A DNA stretch of 64,000 nt from Rhodovulum marinum (lineage in GTDB: Bacteria; Pseudomonadota; Alphaproteobacteria; Rhodobacterales; Rhodobacteraceae). The notes beneath the pieces were generated by a model. The model made no database searches, was not told the DNA's origin, and was given only the letters and a program-made list of their open reading frames with translations. Of the stretch, positions 33,447-42,179 are shown piece after piece. Made by a program: the position numbers and the translations under genes. The number at the start of each line of letters is the position of its first letter. Within the stretch, counting starts at the first letter, position 1. The DNA lies in assembly GCF_004343075.1 (NCBI RefSeq), contig NZ_SLXP01000001.1, positions 52,466 to 116,465 on the forward strand, read 5' to 3'.

Positions 33447-33881
33447 TCAGAACACGATCACATCCTCGAAATGGCGCGGCAGGTCGGCCGCTGCAACCCC
33501 CAGGAGGTCCTTGTTCAGGTCGGCGGCGAGCGCCTTGGCCAGGTCGGCGGGCATGCCGGCGCGCAGCGCGCCCAGCATCGCGGGCGGCGCGCCCAGCACG
33601 AAGCGGTCATAGCCGCCCTGCGCCCAGGCCTGGTCCGTCACCGCCAGCACGTCGCGGGCGAAGGCCTCGCGGTTCTGTTCGCGTTCGCTGGTCACGGGTT
33701 CGAAGCCGTGGCGCGCGGCGCCGGGGGCGGCCTGGCCGCGGCCGGGCGTGTCGGCGAAGCACGTTTCGGTCGCCTTGTCGAAATGCGACAGCTCGGTCAG
33801 CCCCTTGCCGGGGCCGTCATTGGCCAACAGGCGGGCCTCTTTCTCGTTGGCGATCAGGACCAGCGTGCGGACGGGTTTCAT
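33447..33881 (-). CDS. Host attachment family protein (PF10116-like)
   Basis: A 144-residue protein resembling the family named from an Agrobacterium protein required for attachment to host cells. It starts with a beta strand LVLIANEKEARLL, has a variable acidic middle with RHGFEP, and ends with DRFVLGAPPAMLGALR and DLNKDLLGV, as in stress- and peptide-release-factor-like folds. GGAGGAGGA precedes the ATG at 33881. The name implies a phenotype not established here; a cytoplasmic stress-related role is equally possible. Confidence 0.8.
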   Translation of the reverse strand: MKPVRTLVLIANEKEARLLANDGPGKGLTELSHFDKATETCFADTPGRGQAAPGAARHGFEPVTSEREQNREAFARDVLAVTDQAWAQGGYDRFVLGAPPAMLGALRAGMPADLAKALAADLNKDLLGVAAADLPRHFEDVIVF

Positions 33882-33970
33882 GGCATCCTCCTCCCCTTGT
33901 GCGTGCGGGGGAAGGCTAGCCGCGCGCCCGCGCCGGCGCATTGACGTGGCGCAAGCGCCGGGCGCGGTTC

Positions 33971-34831
33971 TCAGCCCGGCGTCATCCCGCGCAGCCGTTC
34001 CGAGCGGCGGCGCAGGATTTCCACGGTGGTCAGGAGCGCGATGGAGATCACCACCAGGATCGTGGCCACCGCCAGGATCGTCGGGCTGATCTGTTCGCGC
34101 AGCCCCGTGAACATCTGCCAGGGCAGGGTCTGCTGGTTGGCCGAGCCGACGAAGAGGACCACGACCACCTCGTCGAAGGAGGTGATGAAGGCGAAGAGTC
34201 CGCCCGAGATCACGCCCGGCAGGATCAGCGGCATCTGAACCTTGAAGAAGGTGGTCACCGGGTTCGCGCCCAGGTTCGCCGCCGCCCGCGTCAGCGAGCG
34301 GTCGAAGCCCACCAGCGTCGCGGTCACGGTGATGATGACGAAGGGGATGCCCAGCGCGGCATGGGCCAGCACGACGCCGAAATAGGTGCCCTGCAGGCCG
34401 ATGCGCGAGTAGAAGAAATACATCCCCGCCGCCGAGATGATCAGCGGCACGATCATCGGCGAGATCAGGATCGCCATGATCGCGCGGCGGAAGGGCACGT
34501 GGTCCTGGGACAGGCCCACCGCGGCCAGCGTGCCGAGGCTGACCGACAGGAAGGTGGCCGCGGGCGCGATCTTGATCGAGTTCCACATCGCCTGCTGCCA
34601 GTCGGGATTGGTGAAGAAATCCCGGTAGTGTTTCAGCGAGTAGCCCTCGGGGTCGAAGGCCAGCATTTCGGGCGTGAAGGTGAAGAAATCCTCGGCGTTG
34701 AAGCTGAGCGGGATGATTACCAGGATCGGCGCGATCAGGAAGAAGAAGATCAGCCCGCAGATCACGTAGAAGGTGTAGTGCCAGATCTTCTGGCCCGTGG
34801 TGGCATAGGGAGGCAGGTCCATCTGTGACAT
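33971..34831 (-). CDS. ABC transporter permease, PotC-like
   Basis: Inner-membrane permease of a polyamine-type ABC importer, 286 residues with six membrane segments. The EAA loop that docks the ATPase is AAANLGANPVTTFFKVQMP near residues 190-208. It follows the PotB-like permease by 5 bp and closes the operon that starts with the ATPase at 39203. The family imports spermidine, putrescine or related cations, but the actual ligand is not determined. Confidence 0.92.
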   Translation of the reverse strand: MSQMDLPPYATTGQKIWHYTFYVICGLIFFFLIAPILVIIPLSFNAEDFFTFTPEMLAFDPEGYSLKHYRDFFTNPDWQQAMWNSIKIAPAATFLSVSLGTLAAVGLSQDHVPFRRAIMAILISPMIVPLIISAAGMYFFYSRIGLQGTYFGVVLAHAALGIPFVIITVTATLVGFDRSLTRAAANLGANPVTTFFKVQMPLILPGVISGGLFAFITSFDEVVVVLFVGSANQQTLPWQMFTGLREQISPTILAVATILVVISIALLTTVEILRRRSERLRGMTPG

Positions 34832-34836
34832 GTCGG

Positions 34837-36510
34837 TTACCCCAGGCTCACGTTGTCGATGCCCACGATCCGGTCGTAGAGCCAGTAGAGGATCAGCACC
34901 ACCGCCAGCAGGATCGTGCCCAGCGCGGCCGCGAGGCCCCAGTTGAGCGAGCTGGAGATGTGGTAGGCGATCCGGTTCGAGATGAAGGTCCCCGTCGTCC
35001 CGCCGACCAGTTCCGGCGTGATGTAATAGCCGATGGCGAGGATGAAGACGAGGATGCAGCCAGCGCCGATCCCCGGCACCGATTGCGGGAAGTAGACCCG
35101 CCAGAACGCCGTCCAGTTGGTGGCGCCGAGGCTTTTCGCCGCGCGGACGTAGGAGGGCGGGATCGTCTTCATCACCGAGTAGAGCGGCAGGATCATGAAG
35201 GGCAGCAGGATGTGGGTCATCGCGACGATGGTGCCGAACTGGTTGTTGATCATCACCAGCCGCGCGTCATCGGCCACGATCCCCATCCAGACGAGCACGT
35301 CGTTGATGACGCCCTGTTGTTGCAGAAGCACCTTCCACGCCGAGGTGCGCACCAGAAGCGAGGTCCAGAACGGCAGCAGCACCAGGATCAGCAGCACGTT
35401 CGAGGTGCGCATCGGCAGGTTCGACAACAGGTAGGCGATGGGATAGCCCAGCAGGACGCAGGACCCCATGATCACGAGGCTCATGAACAGGGTCCGCTGG
35501 AACAGCATGACATAGATGCGCTGGTCCTCGGGCTGGGCGGCGACGCCGTCCGGGGTCTGCTTGAGATCGACCGAGGACAGGAAATAGCCCGGTGTATACG
35601 CGGGTGCGAAGGCCTGGATCGTGGCCCAGACCTGCGGGTTCTGCCAGTCCTCGTCCGCGTCGAGGTAGAGATCGACGAGGTCGACCGTCTCGAACGTCTC
35701 GACCGCGTCATGGGCGGGGGCGAGGATGGCCTGACTGGCGTCGTCCAGCCGGCCGATGGCGCCGGGGCCGACATGGATCAGGTCGCGGTAAAGCGCGAGG
35801 AACACCGGCGGCCATGGCTCTTCGTCGGCGGGATTGTCGGCATTCTCGGTCTGGGCGAGGCGGGCGAATTCGGCATAGGCATCGGCGGTTTCGGGCAGCA
35901 CCTCGGCCACCCCGGCCTTGAGCCGGAACAGGGGCGCCGGCTGGTCGAAATCGCGCCCGGCCTTGTTGGCGGCCACGCGCGCGGCGTCCCAGGCGGCGTA
36001 ATCGGCCTGCCAGTCGGGCGCCGCCATCAGCGTCATCCAGGTTTCGGGCCGTTCCAGGGCCGGGTCCACCTGGGTGAACTGGTCCATGTAGGTTTCGCCG
36101 AAATCGTCGACCCGGCGCCCGGTCTTGCGGAACAGCGACGAGATGCCCGTCATTTCATAGTTCAGGCGGGTGCCGAGACGGGTGTGTTCCTTGCGCTCGG
36201 CGGCGGCGACAAGGTCGTAGGTGAAGGCCGCGAACACGTCCTCGGAGGGCGGCTGGCCGGCCTTGTGGTCCCAGTCCTGCAGCGCGCGGGTGGTGCGCGG
36301 CAGCGTGTCGGACACGATCTGGTTCTCGACCGAGCGGAACAGCATGTCCGCGATCGGCGCGATGAAGGTCACCAGGATGAAGATCAGAAGCGGCGCGATC
36401 AGCGCCAGCGCGCGCAGTTTCTGGGCGCGCAGCGCACGTTGCAGGCTGCGCTTGAGCGGCTTGCCGTCGGCGGAAAGGACCGGGCCCGTCTGGGAGGCGG
36501 CGTCGCTCAT
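34837..36510 (-). CDS. ABC transporter permease, PotB-like with large periplasmic insert
   Basis: Permease partner of the polyamine-type system, 557 residues from the ATG at 36510, about twice the usual ~280-310. The first membrane segment (about 32-60) is followed by a hydrophilic insert of roughly 220 residues (about 65-290, rich in Asp, Ala, Thr), then the remaining segments and the EAA loop AAKSLGATNWTAFWRVYFP. The insert should face the periplasm. Its ATG overlaps the stop of the DUF1330 gene (ATGA). The length is open and in frame, so it is not a sequencing artefact. Confidence 0.9.
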   Translation of the reverse strand: MSDAASQTGPVLSADGKPLKRSLQRALRAQKLRALALIAPLLIFILVTFIAPIADMLFRSVENQIVSDTLPRTTRALQDWDHKAGQPPSEDVFAAFTYDLVAAAERKEHTRLGTRLNYEMTGISSLFRKTGRRVDDFGETYMDQFTQVDPALERPETWMTLMAAPDWQADYAAWDAARVAANKAGRDFDQPAPLFRLKAGVAEVLPETADAYAEFARLAQTENADNPADEEPWPPVFLALYRDLIHVGPGAIGRLDDASQAILAPAHDAVETFETVDLVDLYLDADEDWQNPQVWATIQAFAPAYTPGYFLSSVDLKQTPDGVAAQPEDQRIYVMLFQRTLFMSLVIMGSCVLLGYPIAYLLSNLPMRTSNVLLILVLLPFWTSLLVRTSAWKVLLQQQGVINDVLVWMGIVADDARLVMINNQFGTIVAMTHILLPFMILPLYSVMKTIPPSYVRAAKSLGATNWTAFWRVYFPQSVPGIGAGCILVFILAIGYYITPELVGGTTGTFISNRIAYHISSSLNWGLAAALGTILLAVVLILYWLYDRIVGIDNVSLG

Positions 36511-36797
36511 GCGACCCCCTCGACCAGGACGATGTCGCTTTGGGCGGTGGCGTGGCGGATGCGGGCCACCTCTTGGTATTCGGGCGAATGGAAGGCGCGT
36601 TTCGCGGCCTCGAAATCGGGGAACTCGATCACCACGTGGCGGTCCTTCATCGGGCCCTCGGGCGCCTCGCTGGCGCCGCCGCGCACGATGAACCGCCCGC
36701 CGAAGCCTTCGAGGATGGGCGTGTCGCGTTCGACATACTCCCGGTAGGCCTCGGGATCGGTGACGGTGATATGGGCGATGATGTATCCCTTGGGCAT
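36507..36797 (-). CDS. DUF1330 family protein
   Basis: A 96-residue dimeric alpha-beta barrel (ferredoxin-like) protein of the DUF1330 family: MPKGYIIAHITVTDPEAY at the start, GGRFIVRGG in the middle and VVIEFPDFEAAKRAFHSPEY near the end. It has no signal peptide. It sits inside the ABC operon, between the binding protein and the PotB-like permease, and its TGA overlaps the permease ATG. That coupling suggests a cytoplasmic enzyme or binding role for the imported compound, but the family has no settled function. Confidence 0.9.
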   Translation of the reverse strand: MPKGYIIAHITVTDPEAYREYVERDTPILEGFGGRFIVRGGASEAPEGPMKDRHVVIEFPDFEAAKRAFHSPEYQEVARIRHATAQSDIVLVEGVA

Positions 36798-36864
36798 CGC
36801 GTGGGGTCCCCCGGTCGTCTGTGGTGGGCGGCGGCGCGACAGGCACCGCCGCCGAAATGTCAGA

Positions 36865-36888
36865 GGGGCGCGCGCAGGCGCACGCCCC
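36865..36888 (-). promoter_or_regulatory. Intercistronic hairpin after the binding-protein gene
   Basis: An 11-bp stem (GGGGCGTGCGC / GCGCGCGCCCC on the transcript, one G-U pair) 10 nt after the stop of the solute-binding-protein gene and before the DUF1330 gene. Such hairpins commonly protect the upstream message and reduce read-through, raising binding-protein levels relative to permeases. Confidence 0.5.
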
Positions 36889-36897
36889 GATGCCGGC

Positions 36898-38022
36898 TTA
36901 CTGCGCCAGCCAGGCCTGGAACTTGGCGTCCAGGTCGTCGCGGTAATCGGCCCACCATTCGTAGTTCTGCACGAAGGCGTTCCTTGCGTTCTCGGGGTTG
37001 GTCGGCATGTGCGGCCCCATCTCGATGCCCAGTTCGGCATGGGTCGAGACCAGCGGCTGCGACGAGTCGCGGGCCGGGCCATACGAGATGTACTTGGCCT
37101 GGTCGGCCAGACGCTGGGTGTCGGTGGCGAAGCGCAGGAAGTGCATCACCCGGTTCAGCTTGTCCTCGGAGAGGCCGGCGGGCACGATCCAGCCGTCGAT
37201 GTCGAAGGACTGGGTGTCCCACATCATCGAGACCGGCTGGTTCTGTTCGACGATCACGCTGAACAGCCGGCCGTTATAGGTCGAGCCGAACACCACCTCG
37301 CCATCGGCCAGAAGCTGCGGCGTGTCGGCGCCCGCGGTCCACCAGATCGTCTGGTCCTTGATCGTGTCGAGCTTGGCCAGCGCGCGGTCCTGGCCTTCGG
37401 GGGTTTCGAGGACGTCATAGACATCGTCCATCGCCACGCCGTCGCAGAGCAGCGCCCATTCCATGTTGTTGTGCGGACGGCGTTCCAGGCTGCGCTTGCC
37501 CGGGAAGGCCTCGAGGTCGAACACGTCGCAGATGTCGTCGGGGGTGTTGCCGTTCCACTCCGCCACGTCGTTGCGGTAGCCGAAGGTGTAGGAATAGACG
37601 ATCTGCGGGATGAAACACTCGCTGACGATCATCTCGGCGAAATCCTCGCTGGCGGGCGTGCCGTCGGGCGCGGGGGCCAGCATTTCGTCATGGTCGATCT
37701 CCATGGCGAGCCCCTCGTCGCACAGGCGCATCGAATCGGCCGCGGTCACGTCGACCAGGTCCCAGGTCAGGTTGCCCGCCTCGTTCTGGGCGCGCAGCTT
37801 GGCCACCGCCTCGGCCGAGCTTTCGTCCCAGACGAAGGTGACGCCGGTCGCTTCGGCATAGGGTTCGGCATAGGCCTTGATCTGGCTGTTCTGGTAGGCG
37901 CCGCCCCAGGACACCACCGTCATGCTGTCGGCGCAATTCTCGCAGGGCGGCAGGTCCTGGGCGAACAGCGCCCCGGCCGGAAGAGCCGCAAGCGCGGTAG
38001 CGGAAAGAAGTCGTTTCATCAT
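36898..38022 (-). CDS. ABC transporter substrate-binding protein, PotD/PotF-like
   Basis: Periplasmic receptor for a polyamine-type ABC importer, 374 residues. An N-terminal signal (MMKRLLSATALAALPAGALF, cleavage near 21) is followed by an unusual PPCENCADS segment with a CxxC pair, then TVVSWGGAYQNSQ, the normal beginning of the mature fold. GGGAG precedes the ATG at 38022. Conserved features such as YNGRLFSVI and NNMEWAL lie in the ligand cleft. It is the second gene of the operon, 80 bp after the ATPase. Confidence 0.92.
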   Translation of the reverse strand: MMKRLLSATALAALPAGALFAQDLPPCENCADSMTVVSWGGAYQNSQIKAYAEPYAEATGVTFVWDESSAEAVAKLRAQNEAGNLTWDLVDVTAADSMRLCDEGLAMEIDHDEMLAPAPDGTPASEDFAEMIVSECFIPQIVYSYTFGYRNDVAEWNGNTPDDICDVFDLEAFPGKRSLERRPHNNMEWALLCDGVAMDDVYDVLETPEGQDRALAKLDTIKDQTIWWTAGADTPQLLADGEVVFGSTYNGRLFSVIVEQNQPVSMMWDTQSFDIDGWIVPAGLSEDKLNRVMHFLRFATDTQRLADQAKYISYGPARDSSQPLVSTHAELGIEMGPHMPTNPENARNAFVQNYEWWADYRDDLDAKFQAWLAQ

Positions 38023-38102
38023 CGTTAAGCACTCCCAGTTGTATGACCCGGGTTCCGGGACAGAGGCCTCGCACGCCCCGGGTGCGGCGAGGCCCGGTTG
38101 CG

Positions 38103-39203
38103 TCACCGGGCGTCGAGCGCGCGGCAATCGTCGGGAAGCCAGCCGATCTCGATATGTTCGCCGGGTTTGAGCCGGCGCTGATCGGGGGCGTTCCGCGTCT
38201 TGATGACGAATTCGTCGTTGCCCGCGACCCGCAGCCGGGTGCGGTAGATGTCGCCCATGTAGATGAATTCCAGCACTTCGGCATGGATCAGGTGGGCATC
38301 GGGCGACAGCCGGTCCTTGTTGATCTCGACCCGCTCGGGCCGGATCGAGACCAGCGTGCGGTCGCCGGGTTTCGAGACGTTCACCGGCTTGGCGTCGATC
38401 ACCTCGCCATCGTCCAGTTCGACCAGCGCGACGCCGTTGGTGATCTCTTTCACCGTGCCCATCAGGGTGTTGTTCTCGCCGATGAACTGCGCGACGAAAC
38501 TGTTCTGCGGCTGTTCATAGAGTTCGTCGGGCGGGGCAAGTTGCTGGATCCGGCCATCGTTGAACACCGCGACCCGGTCCGACATGGTCAGCGCCTCGGT
38601 CTGGTCGTGGGTGACGTAGACCGTGGTGATCCCGAGATTGTGGGCCAGCCGCGTGATCTCGAACTGCATGTGCTCGCGCAGCTGCTTGTCGAGCGCGCCC
38701 AAGGGTTCGTCCATCAGCACCAGTTCGGGTTCGAAGACCAGCGCGCGGGCAAGCGCGATGCGCTGCTGCTGGCCGCCCGAAAGCTGCGCCGGGCGGCGCC
38801 CGCCAAAGGCGCCCATCTGCACCATGTCGAGCGCGCGGTTGACCTTTTCCTCGCGCTCGGACTTGCCGACCTTGCGCACCTCGAGCGGGAAGGCCAGGTT
38901 CTCGGCCACGGTCATGTGCGGGAACAGCGCGTAGTTCTGGAACACCATCCCGATCCCGCGCTTGTGCGGCGGGATGTTGTTGATCGGCTGGCCGTCCAGC
39001 AGGATGTCGCCATGGGTCGCCGTCTCGAACCCCGCCAGCATCATCAGGCAGGTCGTCTTGCCCGACCCCGACGGCCCCAGCATGGTCAGGAACTCGCCCC
39101 GGCCGATGGAGAGATTGAGATCCTTCACGACGAGCGTTTCGCCGTCATAGCTTTTCTGGACGCGGTCGAAGACCACGAACCCGTTGTCCGTTGCAGCGGT
39201 CAA
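38103..39203 (-). CDS. ABC transporter ATP-binding protein, PotA-like
   Basis: ATPase of the polyamine-type importer, 366 residues. It has Walker A GPSGSGKTTCLMMLAG near 44-59, signature LSGGQQQRIALARAL near 142, Walker B VLMDEPLGALD near 166, the H-loop in VYVTHDQTEAL and a C-terminal TOBE domain (about 285-350). The start is TTG at 39203 (CAGGGGATAACGG upstream); no ATG occurs before the Walker A. It is the promoter-proximal gene of the five-gene operon reading left. Confidence 0.93.
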   Translation of the reverse strand: MTAATDNGFVVFDRVQKSYDGETLVVKDLNLSIGRGEFLTMLGPSGSGKTTCLMMLAGFETATHGDILLDGQPINNIPPHKRGIGMVFQNYALFPHMTVAENLAFPLEVRKVGKSEREEKVNRALDMVQMGAFGGRRPAQLSGGQQQRIALARALVFEPELVLMDEPLGALDKQLREHMQFEITRLAHNLGITTVYVTHDQTEALTMSDRVAVFNDGRIQQLAPPDELYEQPQNSFVAQFIGENNTLMGTVKEITNGVALVELDDGEVIDAKPVNVSKPGDRTLVSIRPERVEINKDRLSPDAHLIHAEVLEFIYMGDIYRTRLRVAGNDEFVIKTRNAPDQRRLKPGEHIEIGWLPDDCRALDAR

Positions 39204-39341
39204 CCGTTATCCCCTGTTGTGACGCGCGGCGTTGTCCTGCGCTGTTCTTGCCGGAGCGAGCCTCCGTTGCGCAAAACGGTATCATGTGACCGGCGGAGTG
39301 CAACGAAGAACTTGGAAACAACGGCGCGGGCCGGATTTTCT

Positions 39342-39372
39342 CTTTGATCTCAAGCTGAAGAATGGATCAAAG
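39342..39372. promoter_or_regulatory. Inverted repeat upstream of the ABC operon
   Basis: CTTTGATC and GATCAAAG, perfect 8-nt inverted arms separated by 15 nt. It is centred about 155 bp upstream of the ATPase start, between that gene and tRNA-Leu, so it is a candidate operator for either unit. No regulator gene is adjacent. Confidence 0.35.
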
Positions 39373-39471
39373 CGCTGAAATCGGCGCCGTGTTCGGTGCG
39401 CACGCAAGGGAGCGACTGCGAGAACGGGCGGCAGTCACGCACGGGATGACCCGGGATTTCCAGGGAGAGAC

Positions 39472-39558
39472 TGGTGCGGTCGAGAAGACTCGAACTTCCA
39501 CGGGAGTTACCCCACAGCGACCTCAACGCTGCGCGTCTACCAATTCCGCCACGACCGC
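39472..39558 (-). tRNA. tRNA-Leu (anticodon GAG)
   Basis: 87-nt class II tRNA on the minus strand, with encoded CCA. The acceptor stem is GCGGTCG / CGACCGC and the D-loop contains AATTGGTAGAC. The anticodon stem CAGCG / CGCTG encloses loop TTGAGGT with anticodon GAG (reads CUC/CUU). There is a long variable arm and a TTCGAGTC T-loop. I identified it by folding the reverse complement. Confidence 0.95.
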
Positions 39559-39579
39559 ACGTGTCAGGTAGTGCGCGGT

Positions 39580-39608
39580 GTCTTACCGAGTCGGATCGCC
39601 GATGTGAA
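39580..39608 (-). promoter_or_regulatory. Predicted promoter for tRNA-Leu
   Basis: TTCACA (39608-39603), 17-nt spacer, TAAGAC (39585-39580) on the minus strand, placing the transcript start about 15 nt before the tRNA. Confidence 0.45.
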
Positions 39609-39684
39609 GGGGGATTTTCGCGCTTTTTCCGCCGGCGCGGGGGCGGGTCCGGGGCGGCGGCGGGGCCGCCCCGGGGGGGCCATG

Positions 39685-41058
39685 TCAGTTCTCGACCGAG
39701 AAGGTGGGCAGCGCGGCGGGCTGCGGCCGCGACGGGTCGGGTTGCAGCGCCGCGCCATCGGCCTTGCCGCCGACGCGGTAGGCGGCCTTGCGGATCAGCT
39801 CGGCGCGTTCCGGCTGGCCCGGGGCAAAGACGGTGGTGGCCCCGCGCGCGGCCGCGTCGAGCGCGGTTTCATACCAGTCCAGCGCCAGGTCGGCGCGCTT
39901 GGCGGTGCCGAAGCCCTGCGACAGGTGGTGGCCCATCAGCTCGGCATAGACATCCTCGCCCATCGCGACCAGGAGCAGGCCCGACCCGATCGCCACGTCC
40001 ATGTTGTCGGTGCGGTAGCCGACCGAGAGACAGACCTTGGCGGTGCCGGCCAGCTGTGCGGGCGGCATGCCCGAGGCCATCACGAAGCCGCGCACGTCGT
40101 CCAGAACCTGGTCGCGCGGCTTGAAGGACAGCGCCGCGATCTGGTCCTTGAGCGCCGGGCCGAAGCCTGCGCATTGCTCGGCGATCTGCTCGGCGGAAAA
40201 GCCCGCGATGCGTGCGGTCAGTTCCTCGCCCTCGGCGATGGCATAGGTCCGCGCAAGGCAGAACTGTTCTTCCAGGGCGAAACCGGCATCCGTCATCGTG
40301 GCCGCGGTGGTGAAGCCGCCATTGGTGCTGGTCAGCAGGCTGACCTTGTTGCAATGCGAGGCAAGCGACTGCCCGGCGCCCTGGCCCAGGAAATTGGGCA
40401 GCGCAAGCGCGCCCCCCGCCGCCGCCCCGGCGGCGACCGCGGTGGTGCCCGCCGCGGCTGCGGGCGCGGAGGGCGTGACCACGGTGGTGGTGGCGGGCGC
40501 CTGGGGCGCGGCGGGCTGGGGATTGATCACGACGGTGGTGCCGGGCTGCATCGGCTGGACGGGCGCGACCATGCCGCCGGCCATCTGCTGCTGATAGGTC
40601 TTGAGCAGGCCGCGCGTGCCCATCGGGTTGGCCGCGATCATCTGCGTGGTCGCCGGCCCGCCCGAGATCGCGCGGTGGTACGAGGTCACCAGGAAATCGC
40701 GTTCATAGGGCGAAAGATTGCCGCTGACCGGGTAGCCCATGAACGCCTGGTATTGCGAGATCGCGTTGCGCGAGTTGCGGCCCAGAACGCCGTCGGGCGT
40801 GCCCGCGGGGAAGCCGAAATAGTTCAGCGAGGTCTGCACCTCGCGGTTCTGCGCGCGGGTCGCCGCCGAGGGGCCGGAATAGGTCTTGCGATAGACCTTC
40901 TTCTGGCGGTTCTTGTTCGCCTCGTTCATGATGGCGCCACCGATCAGGCCGCCGATGATGCCCCCCACGACGGCGTCGCCATCGGCAGCGGCGCGGGTGG
41001 CGGGTGTGATGGCCAGGCTGGTGGCCAGGCAGGCCATTGCAAAATTCTTCTTCATCAT
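39685..41058 (-). CDS. Secreted peptidoglycan-binding-like protein
   Basis: A 457-residue exported protein: signal peptide 1-25 (MMKKNFAMACLATSLAI...), then a glycine-zipper-like GGIIGGLIGGAI near 32-43. A putative peptidoglycan-binding domain (about 70-115, VQTSLNYFGFPAGTPDGVLG and SRNAISQYQAFMGYP) follows. A long Ala/Pro/Thr-rich linker (about 160-225) leads to a C-terminal domain with several cysteines. The glycine zipper and PG-binding repeat suggest anchoring in the envelope. Function not recognised. The start is MM at 41058 after GGAGA. Confidence 0.82.
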   Translation of the reverse strand: MMKKNFAMACLATSLAITPATRAAADGDAVVGGIIGGLIGGAIMNEANKNRQKKVYRKTYSGPSAATRAQNREVQTSLNYFGFPAGTPDGVLGRNSRNAISQYQAFMGYPVSGNLSPYERDFLVTSYHRAISGGPATTQMIAANPMGTRGLLKTYQQQMAGGMVAPVQPMQPGTTVVINPQPAAPQAPATTTVVTPSAPAAAAGTTAVAAGAAAGGALALPNFLGQGAGQSLASHCNKVSLLTSTNGGFTTAATMTDAGFALEEQFCLARTYAIAEGEELTARIAGFSAEQIAEQCAGFGPALKDQIAALSFKPRDQVLDDVRGFVMASGMPPAQLAGTAKVCLSVGYRTDNMDVAIGSGLLLVAMGEDVYAELMGHHLSQGFGTAKRADLALDWYETALDAAARGATTVFAPGQPERAELIRKAAYRVGGKADGAALQPDPSRPQPAALPTFSVEN

Positions 41059-41165
41059 GACATGTCTCCAGAAATGGTCTTCGGCGCCAATTCCACACAC
41101 GCGCGCCCGGATACCATCAGTGTCGGGGCGAGCCGCGAAACCTGTCAAGGCTGGAAAGGGCGACC

Positions 41166-41816
41166 ATGGGGCCGGAATGGCGCGTTTTCGAGGGATTCTC
41201 GGACTATTCCGAGACCTGCGCCGAAATGGAGGCGCGCGCCGAGGCGATCGCGGCGGGCCGCGCGGGCGAGGCGATCTGGCTGGTCGAGCACCCGCCGCTG
41301 TATACCGCGGGCACCTCGGCGGACCCTGCCGACCTGACCGATCCCGACCGGTTCCCGGTGTTTCCGACGCTGCGCGGCGGGCAATACACCTATCACGGGC
41401 CGGGCCAGCGGGTGGTCTATGCGATGCTGGACGTGGGCGCGCGCGGGCGCGACGTGCGCCGATTCGTGGGCCAGCTGGAAGACTGGGTGATCGCGACGCT
41501 GGCGGAATTCAACGCCACCGGCGAACGCCGCGCGGGACGGGTCGGCGTGTGGGTGGTGCGCGCCGACCTGCCGCCGGGGCCGTCCGGCCAGCCGCGCGAG
41601 GACAAGATCGCGGCGATCGGCGTGCGGCTGCGCCGCTGGGTCAGCTTTCACGGGCTGGCGATCAATGTCGAACCGGACCTGAGCCATTACGACGGCATCG
41701 TGCCCTGCGGCATCCGCGAGCATGGCGTCACCAGCCTGGTCGACCTGGGCCTGCCGGTGACGATGGCCGATCTCGACGTGGCGCTGCGCCGGACGTTCGA
41801 CCGGGTCTTCGGCTAG
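41166..41816 (+). CDS. lipB: Octanoyl-[ACP]:protein N-octanoyltransferase
   Basis: Transfers octanoate from acyl carrier protein to lipoyl domains of pyruvate and 2-oxoglutarate dehydrogenases and the glycine cleavage H protein. The 216 residues are typical. [19 protein letters not shown] (about 76-94), the catalytic Lys in [11 protein letters not shown] near 143, and the nucleophilic Cys in [13 protein letters not shown] near 180 are intact. It is divergent from the peptidoglycan-binding-like gene. lipA is not adjacent. Confidence 0.96.
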   Translation: MGPEWRVFEGFSDYSETCAEMEARAEAIAAGRAGEAIWLVEHPPLYTAGTSADPADLTDPDRFPVFPTLRGGQYTYHGPGQRVVYAMLDVGARGRDVRRFVGQLEDWVIATLAEFNATGERRAGRVGVWVVRADLPPGPSGQPREDKIAAIGVRLRRWVSFHGLAINVEPDLSHYDGIVPCGIREHGVTSLVDLGLPVTMADLDVALRRTFDRVFG

Positions 41817-41846
41817 CGCCGCCCGCCCCGGCCCCGTGCGCCCGGA

Positions 41847-42179
41847 TCAGTGCCGGGTCTTGCGCGCGGTGATGTCCTTCATGGAATGCGACCCCTCGAT
41901 CAGCAGCGAACGCGGATCGTCGGGGTGGTTGTTTTCCTGCAGCTCCATCAGGTCCTTTTCGTATTCCTCGGCCTTCAGGCGGAAGAACCGCTGGGCGAGA
42001 TCCTCGTACATCTCGCGCGCCAGCAAAAGGCCCATCACCACCGCCGTCGCGATGAAGAGGATGTGGGAATAGATGAAGGTGAAGGTGATCAGGTGAATCG
42101 CGATCAGGATCAGCGCCGCGCCGCGCAGGATCACCGCCGGCCAGTCCTCGGGTTTCACGCCCTTGAAGTATTTCATCAT
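41847..42179 (-). CDS. Small membrane protein, unknown function
   Basis: About 110 residues from the ATG at 42179, chosen over the GTG at 42185 because AGGA lies 8 bp upstream of it. Two hydrophobic segments (about 18-36 and 40-58) are followed by a charged C-terminal helix with REMYEDLAQRFFRLKAEEYEK. I do not recognise the family. It is convergent with lipB. The 200 bp upstream hold no gene but contain a structured GC-rich segment (42299-42345). Confidence 0.75.
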   Translation of the reverse strand: MMKYFKGVKPEDWPAVILRGAALILIAIHLITFTFIYSHILFIATAVVMGLLLAREMYEDLAQRFFRLKAEEYEKDLMELQENNHPDDPRSLLIEGSHSMKDITARKTRH

